DNA from: Facklamia sp. 7083-14-GEN3 | Lineage (GTDB): Bacteria; Bacillota; Bacilli; Lactobacillales; Aerococcaceae | Assembly (NCBI RefSeq): GCF_024742075.1 | Contig: NZ_JANSGD010000004.1 | Span: 1 to 64,000 of the forward strand | DNA length: 64,000 nt | Direction of reading: 5' to 3' | Part shown: one piece after another, positions 30,993 to 43,094 of the stretch | How positions within the stretch are numbered: position 1 is the stretch's first letter | How the letters are laid out: the number at the start of each line of letters is the position of its first letter | Notes under the pieces: generated by a model | What the model was told of the DNA's origin: nothing | The model's input: only the letters and a program-made list of their open reading frames with translations | Database searches by the model: none | Position numbers and translations under genes: made by a program

Positions 30993-32369
30993 CTACTTTC
31001 CTAGACAGAATTGACTAAATAACTTATCTAATAACTCATCTTGTACACTATCACCTGTTATTTCACCTAAGAGATCCCAGGCTCTAGTAAAATCGATTTG
31101 TACCAAATCAACCGGTACATCGGCCTGACAAGCATTTATAACATCATCAAGTGCTTGAATTGATTGCTTTAATAAGTTCGTATGACGTGAGTTTAATAAA
31201 TAATTAATATCATTAGACTCTAAATTACCCGTATAAAACAAATTCTCTATTCTTTCTTCTAATAAATTTAATCCTTGATCCTTTAAAATAGAGATAGGGA
31301 TAACTTCCTCTTTATTCACAACATTTGTCACATCTGTAAAATCCATTTGACTTGGTAAATCGGTTTTGTTTAATAAAATAATTCTTTTTTGATCCTTTGT
31401 CAAAGACAAAAGTTCTTTGTCAATATCTGTCAAAGATTCATTTTGATTTAAAATCAAAATGACTAAATCCGATTCTTCCATAATTTTACGACTTTTTGCC
31501 ACACCTATTTGCTCTACTAACTCATCAGTTTGACGAATACCTGCTGTATCGATTAAATGTAAAGGAACACCTTTGACATTGATATATTCTTCAATTGTAT
31601 CTCTTGTTGTCCCTGCAATATCGGTCACAATCGCTTTGTCAAATCCAGTCAAATAATTTAGTAAACTAGACTTACCTACATTTGGCTTTCCTATAATAGC
31701 TGTTCGTATTCCTTCGCGGAAAAGACGACCATTTTGAGCTTTTTGTAAAATTTGATTTGTTTTAATTTTCACACGTTGGGATGTTTCTATTAGGGTTTGA
31801 CTAGACATTTCCTCCACATCATCGTACTCCGGATAATCAATCGTTACTTCAATTTGAGCCAAACTATTAAGCATCTCTTGTCTTAATTGTCTAATTTGAT
31901 GGGATAAGGTTCCTTGCAATTGGTTTAGAGAGGCATCCATTGCTTTGCCTGTTTTAGCTTGAATTAGATCCATTAAAGCTTCGGCTTGTGACAAATCAAT
32001 ACGACCGTTTAAAAAGGCACGCTTTGTAAATTCACCTGGTTCAGCCATACGAGCCCCTTCTAATAAACAAGTTTCAAGAATACGCTGCATGGCTACGATA
32101 CCACCATGACAATTAATTTCTACTATATCTTCACGTGTATAAGTTTTTGGTCCTTTTAGGATAGTAACCATTACTTCATCTAAAACTTTTTGATCTTTAT
32201 CTACTATATGACCATAATGAATCGTATGACTTTTTACCTGACTCAGGTCTTTACCTTTAAAAATCTTTTTAATAATTGTCAAAGCATCGGGACCACTCAT
32301 ACGTACAATTCCAATAGCTCCCTCACCTATAGCGGTAGAGATGGCTGCAATTGTATCCAAAACATACAT
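30993..32369 (-). CDS. mnmE: tRNA modification GTPase MnmE (TrmE)
   Basis: This 458-residue GTPase has an N-terminal tetrahydrofolate-binding domain, a helical domain, an inserted Ras-like G domain (P-loop GKPNVGKSSLLN about 225-236, DTAG, NKTD) and the C-terminal catalytic cysteine in FCLGK at the very end. It acts with MnmG on wobble uridines. AAAGGAGG precedes the ATG. A hairpin structure of about 50 bases lies just upstream. Confidence 0.96.
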   Translation of the reverse strand: MYVLDTIAAISTAIGEGAIGIVRMSGPDALTIIKKIFKGKDLSQVKSHTIHYGHIVDKDQKVLDEVMVTILKGPKTYTREDIVEINCHGGIVAMQRILETCLLEGARMAEPGEFTKRAFLNGRIDLSQAEALMDLIQAKTGKAMDASLNQLQGTLSHQIRQLRQEMLNSLAQIEVTIDYPEYDDVEEMSSQTLIETSQRVKIKTNQILQKAQNGRLFREGIRTAIIGKPNVGKSSLLNYLTGFDKAIVTDIAGTTRDTIEEYINVKGVPLHLIDTAGIRQTDELVEQIGVAKSRKIMEESDLVILILNQNESLTDIDKELLSLTKDQKRIILLNKTDLPSQMDFTDVTNVVNKEEVIPISILKDQGLNLLEERIENLFYTGNLESNDINYLLNSRHTNLLKQSIQALDDVINACQADVPVDLVQIDFTRAWDLLGEITGDSVQDELLDKLFSQFCLGK

Positions 32370-32392
32370 AGCTATTACCCTCCTTTAATCAT

Positions 32393-32446
32393 AAAAAAGT
32401 GCTCAACGAAAGATACCTAATTTTTTAGGTCATTCGAAAGCACTTT
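32393..32446 (-). terminator. Two-stem hairpin with T-tract before mnmE
   Basis: On the minus strand, AAAGTGCT pairs with AGCACTTT (32446-32439 and 32403-32396) and encloses an inner stem CCTAA/TTAGG with an A-rich loop; TTTTTT follows. It could end the upstream GerM gene, although it lies 170 bases beyond that stop, or act as an attenuator in the mnmE leader only 24 bases before the start codon. Confidence 0.55.
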
Positions 32447-32616
32447 GACTGCCTGTCTATTTATTATATTATCGTAGTAATTGTATCAAATCGTAATTCT
32501 TCTTGCAACATAGGGTATAACGCTCATTAAAATTCTCTTTACTTAGATTATATAAAATAATGATATTTACTTTAGTAAATCACCATTCCTTTTCTGTTTC
32601 AAACCGTGTGTCTGAC

Positions 32617-33828
32617 TTATTCTAAAGTTAGTTCTTCACTACTCATAGGTGTTTCGTCAATACTATTATCTTCTTGCTCTATCCAATTAGAGTCAATTTG
32701 ATGGATTCCATTAGGAGGATAAGGGATTGTATTGAGTAACATTCCATTTCCAAAGACTTCTAGCCTGACTTGGTTAACAGAATAGTAATCAGCTATATTC
32801 ACCATCATAGCAATTGCTACCGCTTTTTCACCAGCTGGATGTTGATTTAAACTAGCAACGACACCGCTTGAAAAATTGAGATGGGCAATTCCATTAGACT
32901 CATAAATATCAACTACTTGTATTTCGGGAGTAATCCATTGGTTATCGTAATAGAAACGCTGAAAAGCCGATGCTAAGGTATCGTTTGTTTGCCAGGCAAA
33001 GTCAACTATCTCTTTTTGAATCAACGGCTCTTCTGTTGAAGATTGAGGCATATACCACTCTTTTTTACTTACCAACATTACATTATCTGTAATTGATTCT
33101 GCGAGAAAGTAATCCTCTTTATTTTCTTGCCACTGAGCAATAATCCCTTTATTAGCGGCAATTAGCTGATGTCTATCGCCCTCTTCAAATTTAGTCACCA
33201 CTTCAATCACTTCTTGATAGATTTGATCACCGATATTCACTTCTTTGTATAAACCGACGATATGTGAAGGAATATTACCATCATATAACCATTCAGTTCC
33301 TACTTTTAAAGGAGATTGTAAAATTATTAGGCTTTTTTCTAATTCATTGGCTTCCATTGAGTTTTTTAAATAATTAGTAAATCGATTATTTTTTTCAATT
33401 TTACCGTATAGTTCAATCACTTCTGTATTCCAACGATAGAGTTCAATCGTTTTTTCAGCACCTAAGGTCTCTCTCACTTGCATCTGTTGACTAGTTTGAT
33501 CCATATAATCAACATAGCTAGTTTTACCATTAGAAAAGATTTTTACTTGATTGGCATTAATAGGAAGAAATTTTTCTATCCTATAGTTCACATCTTCTGC
33601 TTCTTTAATCCACGAATTAGAATCTAAAACCACTTGGTCAGATGTGTTAGCTTTCTGATTATTTTTTTGCTCTAGCTGTGTTTCTTTATTCTCTGCTTGT
33701 TTCTTCTCTATTTTCATTTGGTTTTCTTTACTCAATTTAATCATGGGTTCTTGTTTACAAGCTGATAAAGTAATAACAATTAATAAAAGCCAAAATATTT
33801 TTCTGCCAGACAGACTCAAATCCGTCAC
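32617..33828 (-). CDS. GerM-domain lipoprotein
   Basis: This 403-residue protein starts with a signal peptide ending in a lipobox (ITLSAC, lipid-modified Cys24), followed by a charged linker and an uncharacterised middle region (about 70-280). The C-terminal part (about 300-375, including AVAIAMMVNIADYYSVNQVR and LEVFGNG) matches the GerM domain first defined in Bacillus spore germination. This organism shows no sign of sporulation, so a cell-envelope role is more likely. Function unknown. Confidence 0.7.
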   Translation of the reverse strand: MTDLSLSGRKIFWLLLIVITLSACKQEPMIKLSKENQMKIEKKQAENKETQLEQKNNQKANTSDQVVLDSNSWIKEAEDVNYRIEKFLPINANQVKIFSNGKTSYVDYMDQTSQQMQVRETLGAEKTIELYRWNTEVIELYGKIEKNNRFTNYLKNSMEANELEKSLIILQSPLKVGTEWLYDGNIPSHIVGLYKEVNIGDQIYQEVIEVVTKFEEGDRHQLIAANKGIIAQWQENKEDYFLAESITDNVMLVSKKEWYMPQSSTEEPLIQKEIVDFAWQTNDTLASAFQRFYYDNQWITPEIQVVDIYESNGIAHLNFSSGVVASLNQHPAGEKAVAIAMMVNIADYYSVNQVRLEVFGNGMLLNTIPYPPNGIHQIDSNWIEQEDNSIDETPMSSEELTLE

Positions 33829-33972
33829 CTCCTAAAACAAGCTATATTATATCATAATTTTTATGACCTTCTAATACTATTTTACTAGTGCTTCCTTTGA
33901 AAAATAAGTCTAATGTTTCATTCATGATAATTTCCATTTATGTCTATACATAATAAAAATAATTTGAGAGAT

Positions 33973-33999
33973 AAAAAATCCCTAAGCCTAGCTTAGGGA
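33973..33999 (-). terminator. Terminator of rpmH-rnpA-yidC-jag
   Basis: The minus strand has a 9-bp perfect stem (TCCCTAAGC/GCTTAGGGA) with a 3-base loop followed by six T residues, 12 bases after the jag stop. Confidence 0.9.
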
Positions 34000-34010
34000 A
34001 GTGATTTTTA

Positions 34011-34967
34011 TTATTGTACGTAATCCACCACTAAATATCGATTCGGATCTTTGCCTTCAGAATGCGTTGAAATGTGGTCATATTGACCAAGATAAGCATG
34101 GATTTGTTTACGTTCATAAGCAGGTAAAGGATCTAAGATAACTGTTTGCTTAGTGCTTAAAACTTGTTCAGCAGTTCTTTCTGCCATTTGCTCAAGCACA
34201 TTTAAACGACGGTCACGGTAATCTCCTACATTTAACAAGACTGAAATTCGTTTACGATCACGTCTGTGTAATAAAACTTGAACTAAAGTCTGTAAAGAAT
34301 TGATAATTTTTCCATGTTTTCCAATAACTAAACCGGATTTATCCGTCTCTATATTAAAGACTAATTGATTCCCTTTCAATTCATATTCAATGTGAGACTC
34401 TGCACCATATAAACGTATAACTTCTTCTAGGTAATGGCAAGCAGCTTGAAATTCTTCTTCAATTGAAATTTCATTTTTTATGTCCTCTTTCACAGTGGTT
34501 TGAGTTTCATTTGAAGCTTTTTCACTCATTTGTGGAACAACTATTTCAGGCTCTTGAGTAGAATTTTTATCTTCTGCTTGTTTTTCGATTGAAGACTCTT
34601 TTTCTAATGAAAGATTCTCACTTTTCTTTTGTTTAAGATCCTCTTCTTCAACAAGCTCACTATTTTTTTGATTATTTTGACGGATATAATCTTTAGTGTT
34701 GCTTACTGCTTCTTTATGACTATGATTTGTTTTATGATCAATTTTAACTTCTTTTTCCAATTGATTGGTTAATTCCTTTAATGATAAATCAGTCTTAGCT
34801 TCTATATGAACAACTGCTTCTTGCTTACCGAATCCAAAGAAGCCTTTTTTCCCCTCACTTATTATACGAATATTAGCTCCTTCTCGACTAATTTGTAATT
34901 GTTTTAGTCCTTTTTCAATGGCTGATTCGACATTTTCAGCCCTAACAGTAATATTATGATCTAACAT
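34011..34967 (-). CDS. jag: RNA-binding protein Jag/KhpB (EloR)
   Basis: This 318-residue protein has an N-terminal Jag_N domain with the KKGFFGFGKQEA loop (about 38-52), a long charged linker (about 75-165), a KH domain with the GKHGKIINSLQ motif, and a C-terminal R3H domain with AYERKQIHAYLG. In streptococci the homolog (with KhpA) binds RNA and controls cell elongation. It follows yidC by 18 bases, a conserved pairing. Confidence 0.93.
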   Translation of the reverse strand: MLDHNITVRAENVESAIEKGLKQLQISREGANIRIISEGKKGFFGFGKQEAVVHIEAKTDLSLKELTNQLEKEVKIDHKTNHSHKEAVSNTKDYIRQNNQKNSELVEEEDLKQKKSENLSLEKESSIEKQAEDKNSTQEPEIVVPQMSEKASNETQTTVKEDIKNEISIEEEFQAACHYLEEVIRLYGAESHIEYELKGNQLVFNIETDKSGLVIGKHGKIINSLQTLVQVLLHRRDRKRISVLLNVGDYRDRRLNVLEQMAERTAEQVLSTKQTVILDPLPAYERKQIHAYLGQYDHISTHSEGKDPNRYLVVDYVQ

Positions 34968-34985
34968 ATCATCACTCCTTTTATT

Positions 34986-35825
34986 TTATTTACGACTTTT
35001 AGCTTTTTTCAAGGCCTTACGCAACTGACGCTCTTTTTCTTTTTCATGAGCGATGCGTTCTTGGCGTTCTTGGATAATTTTATAAGGATTATTAAAGATT
35101 AAAATAATAATGACAGTAATTAAATTTGATATGAACCAATACAGTGAAACCGCACTCGGTAAAGCAAAAGATATGGAGAAAATCATAATTGGCATAGCTA
35201 CCATCATAATTTTCATTGAAATATTTTGCTGAGGATTTGCTTTACTATTTAAGTAAGTTGATAGGAAGGTGAATAGAGCCGCTAGAATAGGGAAAATAAA
35301 GTAAGGATCTGGTTGTCCTAAATCAACCCAAAGGAAATGTCCTTGCCTTATAAGTTCTGTTCGAGAAATCACTTGGTATAAGGCCATCAAAATCGGTAAT
35401 TGAATTAAAGTTGGCAAACATCCCGCAAATTGGTTAACCCCTTTTTCATCAAACAAAGCTTGTTGTTCGGCTTGGAGTAACTCCATTGAATGACGATCTT
35501 TATTAGGATACTTAGCTTTAATGGTTTCAATTTCCGGTTGTAACTCCATTATTTTATTTTGAGATTTCATTTGCATTAAAGTTAAAGGAGTTAAAAGAAG
35601 ACGAATTAACAGTGTAAAACTGATAATACCTAAACCAAAATTATTGCCCATTAACCGACTTAACCAAACAATAAACTGAGAGAAGGGATATAAGATAAAC
35701 TGATCCCAAATATTAGACGAATCACTAGTAATCGGTTCATTAAGATTTCCACAAGCAGATAATACCATTACTGTACCTATTAACAGTGAGAGTTTTAAAA
35801 AATTATTTAGCTTTTTATTGCTCAT
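34986..35825 (-). CDS. yidC: Membrane protein insertase YidC/OxaA (lipoprotein type)
   Basis: This 279-residue protein has a lipoprotein signal (MVLSAC, lipid-modified Cys25) and five transmembrane segments of the 60KD_IMP core. The positively charged second helix (RLLLTPLTLMQ) has the conserved Arg of Gram-positive YidC. The C-terminal tail is strongly basic, which helps ribosome binding. GGAGG precedes the ATG. It overlaps rnpA by 11 bases. Confidence 0.94.
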   Translation of the reverse strand: MSNKKLNNFLKLSLLIGTVMVLSACGNLNEPITSDSSNIWDQFILYPFSQFIVWLSRLMGNNFGLGIISFTLLIRLLLTPLTLMQMKSQNKIMELQPEIETIKAKYPNKDRHSMELLQAEQQALFDEKGVNQFAGCLPTLIQLPILMALYQVISRTELIRQGHFLWVDLGQPDPYFIFPILAALFTFLSTYLNSKANPQQNISMKIMMVAMPIMIFSISFALPSAVSLYWFISNLITVIIILIFNNPYKIIQERQERIAHEKEKERQLRKALKKAKSRK

Positions 35826-36195
35826 TACAACCTCCAGATGTTTCTTGATTTAATGATGATTGGATAATTTTAGCTTTCTTCATTACATGAATCATTGATT
35901 TCTTTATTTGTTCTAGATCCTTATCACAAATATCTTTACGAGCAATTAAAAGAAAGTCAACTTCTGGAATAAGCATATCTTCTATTTCATGCAAAGCCTG
36001 CCTTAAATAGCGCTTTATTTTATTTCTAAAAACTGCATTACCCAACTTTTTACCTACAGATAGACCGACTCGAAAATGTTTTTGACCTAGTTTTGAATAG
36101 GTATAAATAACTAATTGACGGTTTGCTGTAGAATTTCCTTGATGAAAGACTCTTTGAAAATCCTTATCACTTTTTACTCGATATTCTTTTTTCAT
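35815..36195 (-). CDS. rnpA: Ribonuclease P protein component
   Basis: This 126-residue protein assists the RNase P RNA in trimming tRNA 5' ends. The family signature is RNKIKRYLRQALHE. I chose the ATG at 36195, since GGAGTGG lies 8 bases upstream; the eleven preceding codons lack a site. It lies downstream of rpmH with a terminator hairpin between them. Confidence 0.94.
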   Translation of the reverse strand: MKKEYRVKSDKDFQRVFHQGNSTANRQLVIYTYSKLGQKHFRVGLSVGKKLGNAVFRNKIKRYLRQALHEIEDMLIPEVDFLLIARKDICDKDLEQIKKSMIHVMKKAKIIQSSLNQETSGGCNEQ

Positions 36196-36278
36196 TAGAC
36201 TACCACTCCGATATTTTAGAGTCCTCATAATATTATATCAAAAATAAGAATAATTGGAATCTCTCTCTTTATTTTATA

Positions 36279-36306
36279 AAAAAAAAAGGCCTCACTTGGA
36301 AGCCTC
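36279..36306 (-). terminator. Terminator between rpmH and rnpA
   Basis: The minus strand has a 7-bp stem (AGGCTTC with GAGGCCT, one G-U pair) followed by ten T residues. It directly follows the rpmH stop and would allow more rpmH than rnpA mRNA. Confidence 0.75.
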
Positions 36307-36310
36307 AAAA

Positions 36311-36448
36311 TTATGCAGTTAACTTTTTGCGTCCTTTTAAGCGGCGTTTGCTTAATACACGACGTCCATTTTTTGTTGACATGCGCTTACGAAAACCGTG
36401 CTCTTTACTACGTTGACGTTTTTTAGGTTGGTATGTTCTCTTTGTCAT
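36311..36448 (-). CDS. rpmH: 50S ribosomal protein L34
   Basis: This is a short basic gene of 45 residues: [20 protein letters not shown], then [20 protein letters not shown] and KKLTA. The sequence is the family's almost throughout. AAGGAGG lies just upstream. Its place directly left of dnaA on the opposite strand is the conserved oriC layout. Confidence 0.96.
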   Translation of the reverse strand: MTKRTYQPKKRQRSKEHGFRKRMSTKNGRRVLSKRRLKGRKKLTA

Positions 36449-36936
36449 GCAATACACCTCCTTATTCCTAAATATAAACAATACTAAGATAGTTTATAAG
36501 AATTACTCCTTTAAAGTCAAGTGTTTTTTAATATTCATTAAATATATTAATAAATAGAACAGACTAATTATTATCACCAACTTATCCACAGCTTTTAAAC
36601 AAGTCTGATGCAATGTAAAATTTTTCTTTACAGAGAAAGATACAAGTTTATCCACATTTCTATCCACTGTTAATAACAATGTTGTTATCCACAATATCTG
36701 TTCATAATATCCTTTTTACCTTTATATTCCTCTATATAAAAGGCTTTTTTTGCTAATAACTTTTCAACAGTTTAATTTAGCTCCTTACTTAAACTCTTTT
36801 TATGCACACTTTTTGCTGACATGTGTATAACTAAAATGTGAGTATGTGTATAGTTTTTTTGTACTTTCCTAACTTGTGGAAAACTCTAAATATGATACAA
36901 TATCTTTGACTATATAACTTATTCGAGGTGAAATGA
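36449..36936. other. oriC: Origin region upstream of dnaA (oriC, part 1)
   Basis: This AT-rich stretch of 488 bases has no credible gene. It carries DnaA boxes matching TTATNCACA: plus strand at 36582-36590, 36648-36656, 36685-36693 and 36800-36808 (TTATGCACA); minus strand at 36822-36830 (TTATACACA). A TTTTCCACA box on the minus strand at 36875-36883 overlaps the dnaA promoter, and 36845-36853 is a near match. Promoters for rpmH (left) and dnaA (right) must also lie here. Confidence 0.9.
36874..36901 (+). promoter_or_regulatory. dnaA promoter overlapping a DnaA box
   Basis: A -35 TTGTGG (36874-36879), a 16-base spacer and an extended -10 TGATACAAT (36893-36901). The -35 lies inside a DnaA box (36875-36883, minus strand), so DnaA can probably repress its own gene. 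Confidence 0.7.
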
Positions 36937-38277
36937 ATGGATGAAAAAGATCTTTTTTGGCAAGGAGTCCTGGATTATTTAAAAGAAATTCTATCGACTT
37001 CTTCCTATCGTTCCTGGGTTGAGCCTTCCATCCCGACTCGAATTGGTAATCAATCAATTACGATTGCAGTTCCTAATCCGATGACTAAAAAGTATTGGGA
37101 AAATCATTTAGTAAATTATATTTTGCAATATAGCCGTGAGCGTTACGGTATTGAGTATGAGCCCCAATTTATAATCTATCAAAGTAATCAAGATGAACAC
37201 ACACTTTCAAAAAATATCGAGAAAAAAGAAGAAACAGACAATTTTCCAAGTTTTTCAGACTCAAAGTTAAATCCTTCTTATACTTTTGAGAATTTTGTGA
37301 TTGGAGAAGACAACAAAATGGCTGCGGGAGCCGCTTTAGCAGTGAGTGATGGTCCAGGAAAAACCTACAATCCCTTTCTGATTTATGGCGGTGTGGGTCT
37401 AGGAAAAACTCACTTAATGCAAGCTATAGGTAACGATATCTTACGTAATAATCCTTCTACCAAGATCAAATATGCAACGAGTGAATCTTTTGTTAACGAT
37501 TTTATTACCAGTATTCAAAATGGTTCTCAAAAGAAGTTTAGGGAAATGTATCGTGAGATAGATGTTTTATTAATTGATGATATTCAATTTTTATCAAAAA
37601 AAGATGCCACTCAAGAAGAGTTTTTCCACACTTTTAATGAGCTTTATAATAATAATAAACAAATTATTTTAACCTCAGACCGTTTGCCTAATAATATTGA
37701 TAATCTGGAAGAAAGACTTATCTCTCGATTCAAATGGGGATTATCAACTGACATTACTCCTCCAGATTTAGAAACACGCATCGCCATCCTTAGAAAAAAG
37801 GCTGCAAATAATCGTCTTGATATTGATTCCGAAACCCTTACATATATTGCTAATAATGTTGATACAAACATAAGGGAATTAGAGGGAGCTTTAATGAGGG
37901 TTTTTGCCTATGCAGCTATTGAAGGTAAAGAAATTACGAGTCATTTAGCAGCAGAAGCCCTCTCATCTATTTTTGGAGAACAAAAAGAAAAGGTAATCGA
38001 TGCTGACACTATTATTTCTACTTGTAGCCAGTTTTATAAAATATCCGTTGAACAAATTAAAGGAAAGAAAAGAAACAAAGAAATCGTCACTGCTCGCCAA
38101 ATTGCCATGTATCTTACACGTGAATTAACTGAACTTTCATTCCCTAAAATTGGTGAATCTTTCGGTAATAAAAACCATACAACGGTGATTCATGCCTATG
38201 AAAAAATCTCTGAGGATCTAAAAAATAATACTAATCTCAAGCACGATATAGCGACAATCAAACAAATGTTAGAATAA
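36937..38277 (+). CDS. dnaA: Chromosomal replication initiator DnaA
   Basis: This 446-residue AAA+ initiator has domain I (about 1-85), a short linker, the AAA+ domain with Walker A GGVGLGKTH (about 152-160) and Walker B LLIDDIQFL, and the C-terminal DNA-binding domain with FGNKNHTTVIHAYEKI. A GAGGTG ribosome site precedes the ATG. It is flanked on both sides by DnaA-box clusters. Confidence 0.98.
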   Translation: MDEKDLFWQGVLDYLKEILSTSSYRSWVEPSIPTRIGNQSITIAVPNPMTKKYWENHLVNYILQYSRERYGIEYEPQFIIYQSNQDEHTLSKNIEKKEETDNFPSFSDSKLNPSYTFENFVIGEDNKMAAGAALAVSDGPGKTYNPFLIYGGVGLGKTHLMQAIGNDILRNNPSTKIKYATSESFVNDFITSIQNGSQKKFREMYREIDVLLIDDIQFLSKKDATQEEFFHTFNELYNNNKQIILTSDRLPNNIDNLEERLISRFKWGLSTDITPPDLETRIAILRKKAANNRLDIDSETLTYIANNVDTNIRELEGALMRVFAYAAIEGKEITSHLAAEALSSIFGEQKEKVIDADTIISTCSQFYKISVEQIKGKKRNKEIVTARQIAMYLTRELTELSFPKIGESFGNKNHTTVIHAYEKISEDLKNNTNLKHDIATIKQMLE

Positions 38278-38435
38278 AGATTGTGGATAAGTCTATTATT
38301 TTAAAATACTTTTACACATAGTCATCAACAATGGTAAACCTTGGTCCATAGAGTTCTTTGTCACTTATACGCTCTATCAACAAGCCCTACTATTATTACT
38401 TAGATATATAATAATTATTTATAAAGGAGAAATTT
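38278..38435. other. oriC: dnaA-dnaN intergenic origin region (oriC, part 2)
   Basis: This 158-base gap starts with a perfect DnaA box on the minus strand (TTATCCACA, 38282-38290), followed by AT-rich DNA and a weaker TTTTACACA near 38309-38317. In Bacillus the unwinding site is in this gap. The dnaN promoter is presumably towards the right end, with AAAGGAG before dnaN. Confidence 0.75.
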
Positions 38436-39584
38436 ATGAAATTTACAATTAACCGTTCTGCTTTTACGCAACAAATAAATAATGTTCAAAGAGCTATTCC
38501 TTCTAAAACAACCATTAATATCTTATATGGGATTAAATTATCTTTAGATAATAATGGAATGACTTTAATAGGTAGTGATGCAGATATATCTATTGAAAGT
38601 CATATTTCAGTTGATGAGCCTTTAGCTAATTTACAAATTAAAGAGACTGGACAAATTGTCTTACCCGCACGTTTATTAAATGAAATTATCAAAAAATTAC
38701 CACAAGATGAAGTGATAGTCAGTGTAGATGATCAGTTTAAAGCAACCATTCAATCTGGTAATGCAGAATTTCAAATTGTGGGTATTGATGGAAATGAGTA
38801 CCCTCGTTTACCAATTATTGATCTAGATCATCAAATTCTGTTACCCACACTAACTTTTAAAAATATGATTCATCAAACTATCTTTGCAGCTTCTAATCAA
38901 GAATCACGTCCGATTTTAACTGGACTTCACTTAATTCTAGAAAAAGATTACTTAATTGGAGTGGCAACAGATAGTCATCGTTTAAGTCAACGAGAAATTC
39001 CTTTGAAAATTGCTGAGAACTCACACCATTTAGAAGCTATTACTGTTCCGAAAAAAACAATGATTGAATTGGCTAGAATAGTTCCTGATAATGCAGACTT
39101 AATGATGACCTTATCCAATCAGCAAATTATCTTCACTTTTGAAAATATTACTATTTATTCACGATTACTGGAGGGTAATTATCCAGCCACTGACCGTTTA
39201 ATTCCTAATTCATCTGAAACAGAAATTGTCTTAAATGCAGCTGATTTTCTGCAAGCAATCGAGCGTGCTTCTTTAATGTCACATGAAGGAAAAAATAATA
39301 TTGTTCAATTAGATATTCAAACAGACCACATCGAACTATTTGTAAAAGGAAATGAAATTGGTAATGTGGCAGAAGAAATTCAATTTATTTCTTCAAGTGG
39401 TGAAGACCTTCAAATTTCTTTCAACCCTGATTATATGAAAGAAGCTTTACGATCTTTTGGAGATATTGAAATTACTATACAATTTAATTCGGCAGTTCGT
39501 CCAATGCTTATAACACCGAGGGAAAAGAGTGAATTACCTCACAATGACTTACTCCAATTATTAACACCGGTTCGCACACATTAA
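38436..39584 (+). CDS. dnaN: DNA polymerase III subunit beta (sliding clamp)
   Basis: This 382-residue clamp has the expected length and the three-domain arrangement. It begins MKFTINRSAFTQQINNVQRA and ends PMLITP ... QLLTPVRTH, where family members carry the MPMR/LTPVR clamp end. AAAGGAGA precedes the ATG, and a terminator follows. Confidence 0.97.
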   Translation: MKFTINRSAFTQQINNVQRAIPSKTTINILYGIKLSLDNNGMTLIGSDADISIESHISVDEPLANLQIKETGQIVLPARLLNEIIKKLPQDEVIVSVDDQFKATIQSGNAEFQIVGIDGNEYPRLPIIDLDHQILLPTLTFKNMIHQTIFAASNQESRPILTGLHLILEKDYLIGVATDSHRLSQREIPLKIAENSHHLEAITVPKKTMIELARIVPDNADLMMTLSNQQIIFTFENITIYSRLLEGNYPATDRLIPNSSETEIVLNAADFLQAIERASLMSHEGKNNIVQLDIQTDHIELFVKGNEIGNVAEEIQFISSSGEDLQISFNPDYMKEALRSFGDIEITIQFNSAVRPMLITPREKSELPHNDLLQLLTPVRTH

Positions 39585-39591
39585 AATTTCT

Positions 39592-39628
39592 ATAAGCAGG
39601 TCAAATTATTGACCTGCTTATTTTTTTG
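39592..39628 (+). terminator. dnaN terminator
   Basis: A 13-bp perfect stem (ATAAGCAGGTCAA/TTGACCTGCTTAT) with a 4-base loop is followed by seven T residues, so yaaA-recF-gyrBA needs its own promoter. Confidence 0.88.
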
Positions 39629-39782
39629 CCTTTATTTAGCATTTAAGCTTAATTTAGCTTAAATAAGCTTTTTATACTCTGAGAGTCAAATTTAATTAAA
39701 AAGGCATTTTTTCGCCAAATATTTGAGATTTAAGCTATTTAGTAGTATAATAGATATAATAAAATACTGATGAGGTGGCCAA

Positions 39783-40004
39783 ATGGAACATAAAAAAGTC
39801 AAAATAGATAGTGACCATGTAACACTCGGCCAATTATTAAAAATTGTAGATTTAATATCTAGTGGTGGAATGGCCAAGTGGTACTTAGCAGAGTTTGCTG
39901 TCTATCTAAACGGCGAATTAGAAAATCGACGAGGAAAAAAATTATATTCTGGAGATCGTGTTGAGTTTGTTCAAGATGAATTGATAGTAGACTTGGTAGA
40001 ATAA
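39783..40004 (+). CDS. yaaA: S4-domain RNA-binding protein YaaA
   Basis: This 73-residue protein has a single S4-like domain (VTLGQLLKIVDLISSGGMAK, with VYLNGELENRRGKKLYSGD). It is conserved between dnaN and recF in Bacillus and relatives and is thought to help ribosome assembly (RlbA). GAGGTGG lies 5 bases before the ATG. recF follows by 11 bases. Confidence 0.88.
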   Translation: MEHKKVKIDSDHVTLGQLLKIVDLISSGGMAKWYLAEFAVYLNGELENRRGKKLYSGDRVEFVQDELIVDLVE

Positions 40005-40015
40005 TAAGATAGCTT

Positions 40016-43070
<3,055 letters not shown>

Positions 43071-43094
43071 ATTTACCATTGAAAGGAGTTAGTC

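Noticed and set aside
36503-36694. 63-codon minus-strand frame in the origin region
   Set aside because: It runs through the DnaA boxes, has no ribosome site and no recognisable content.
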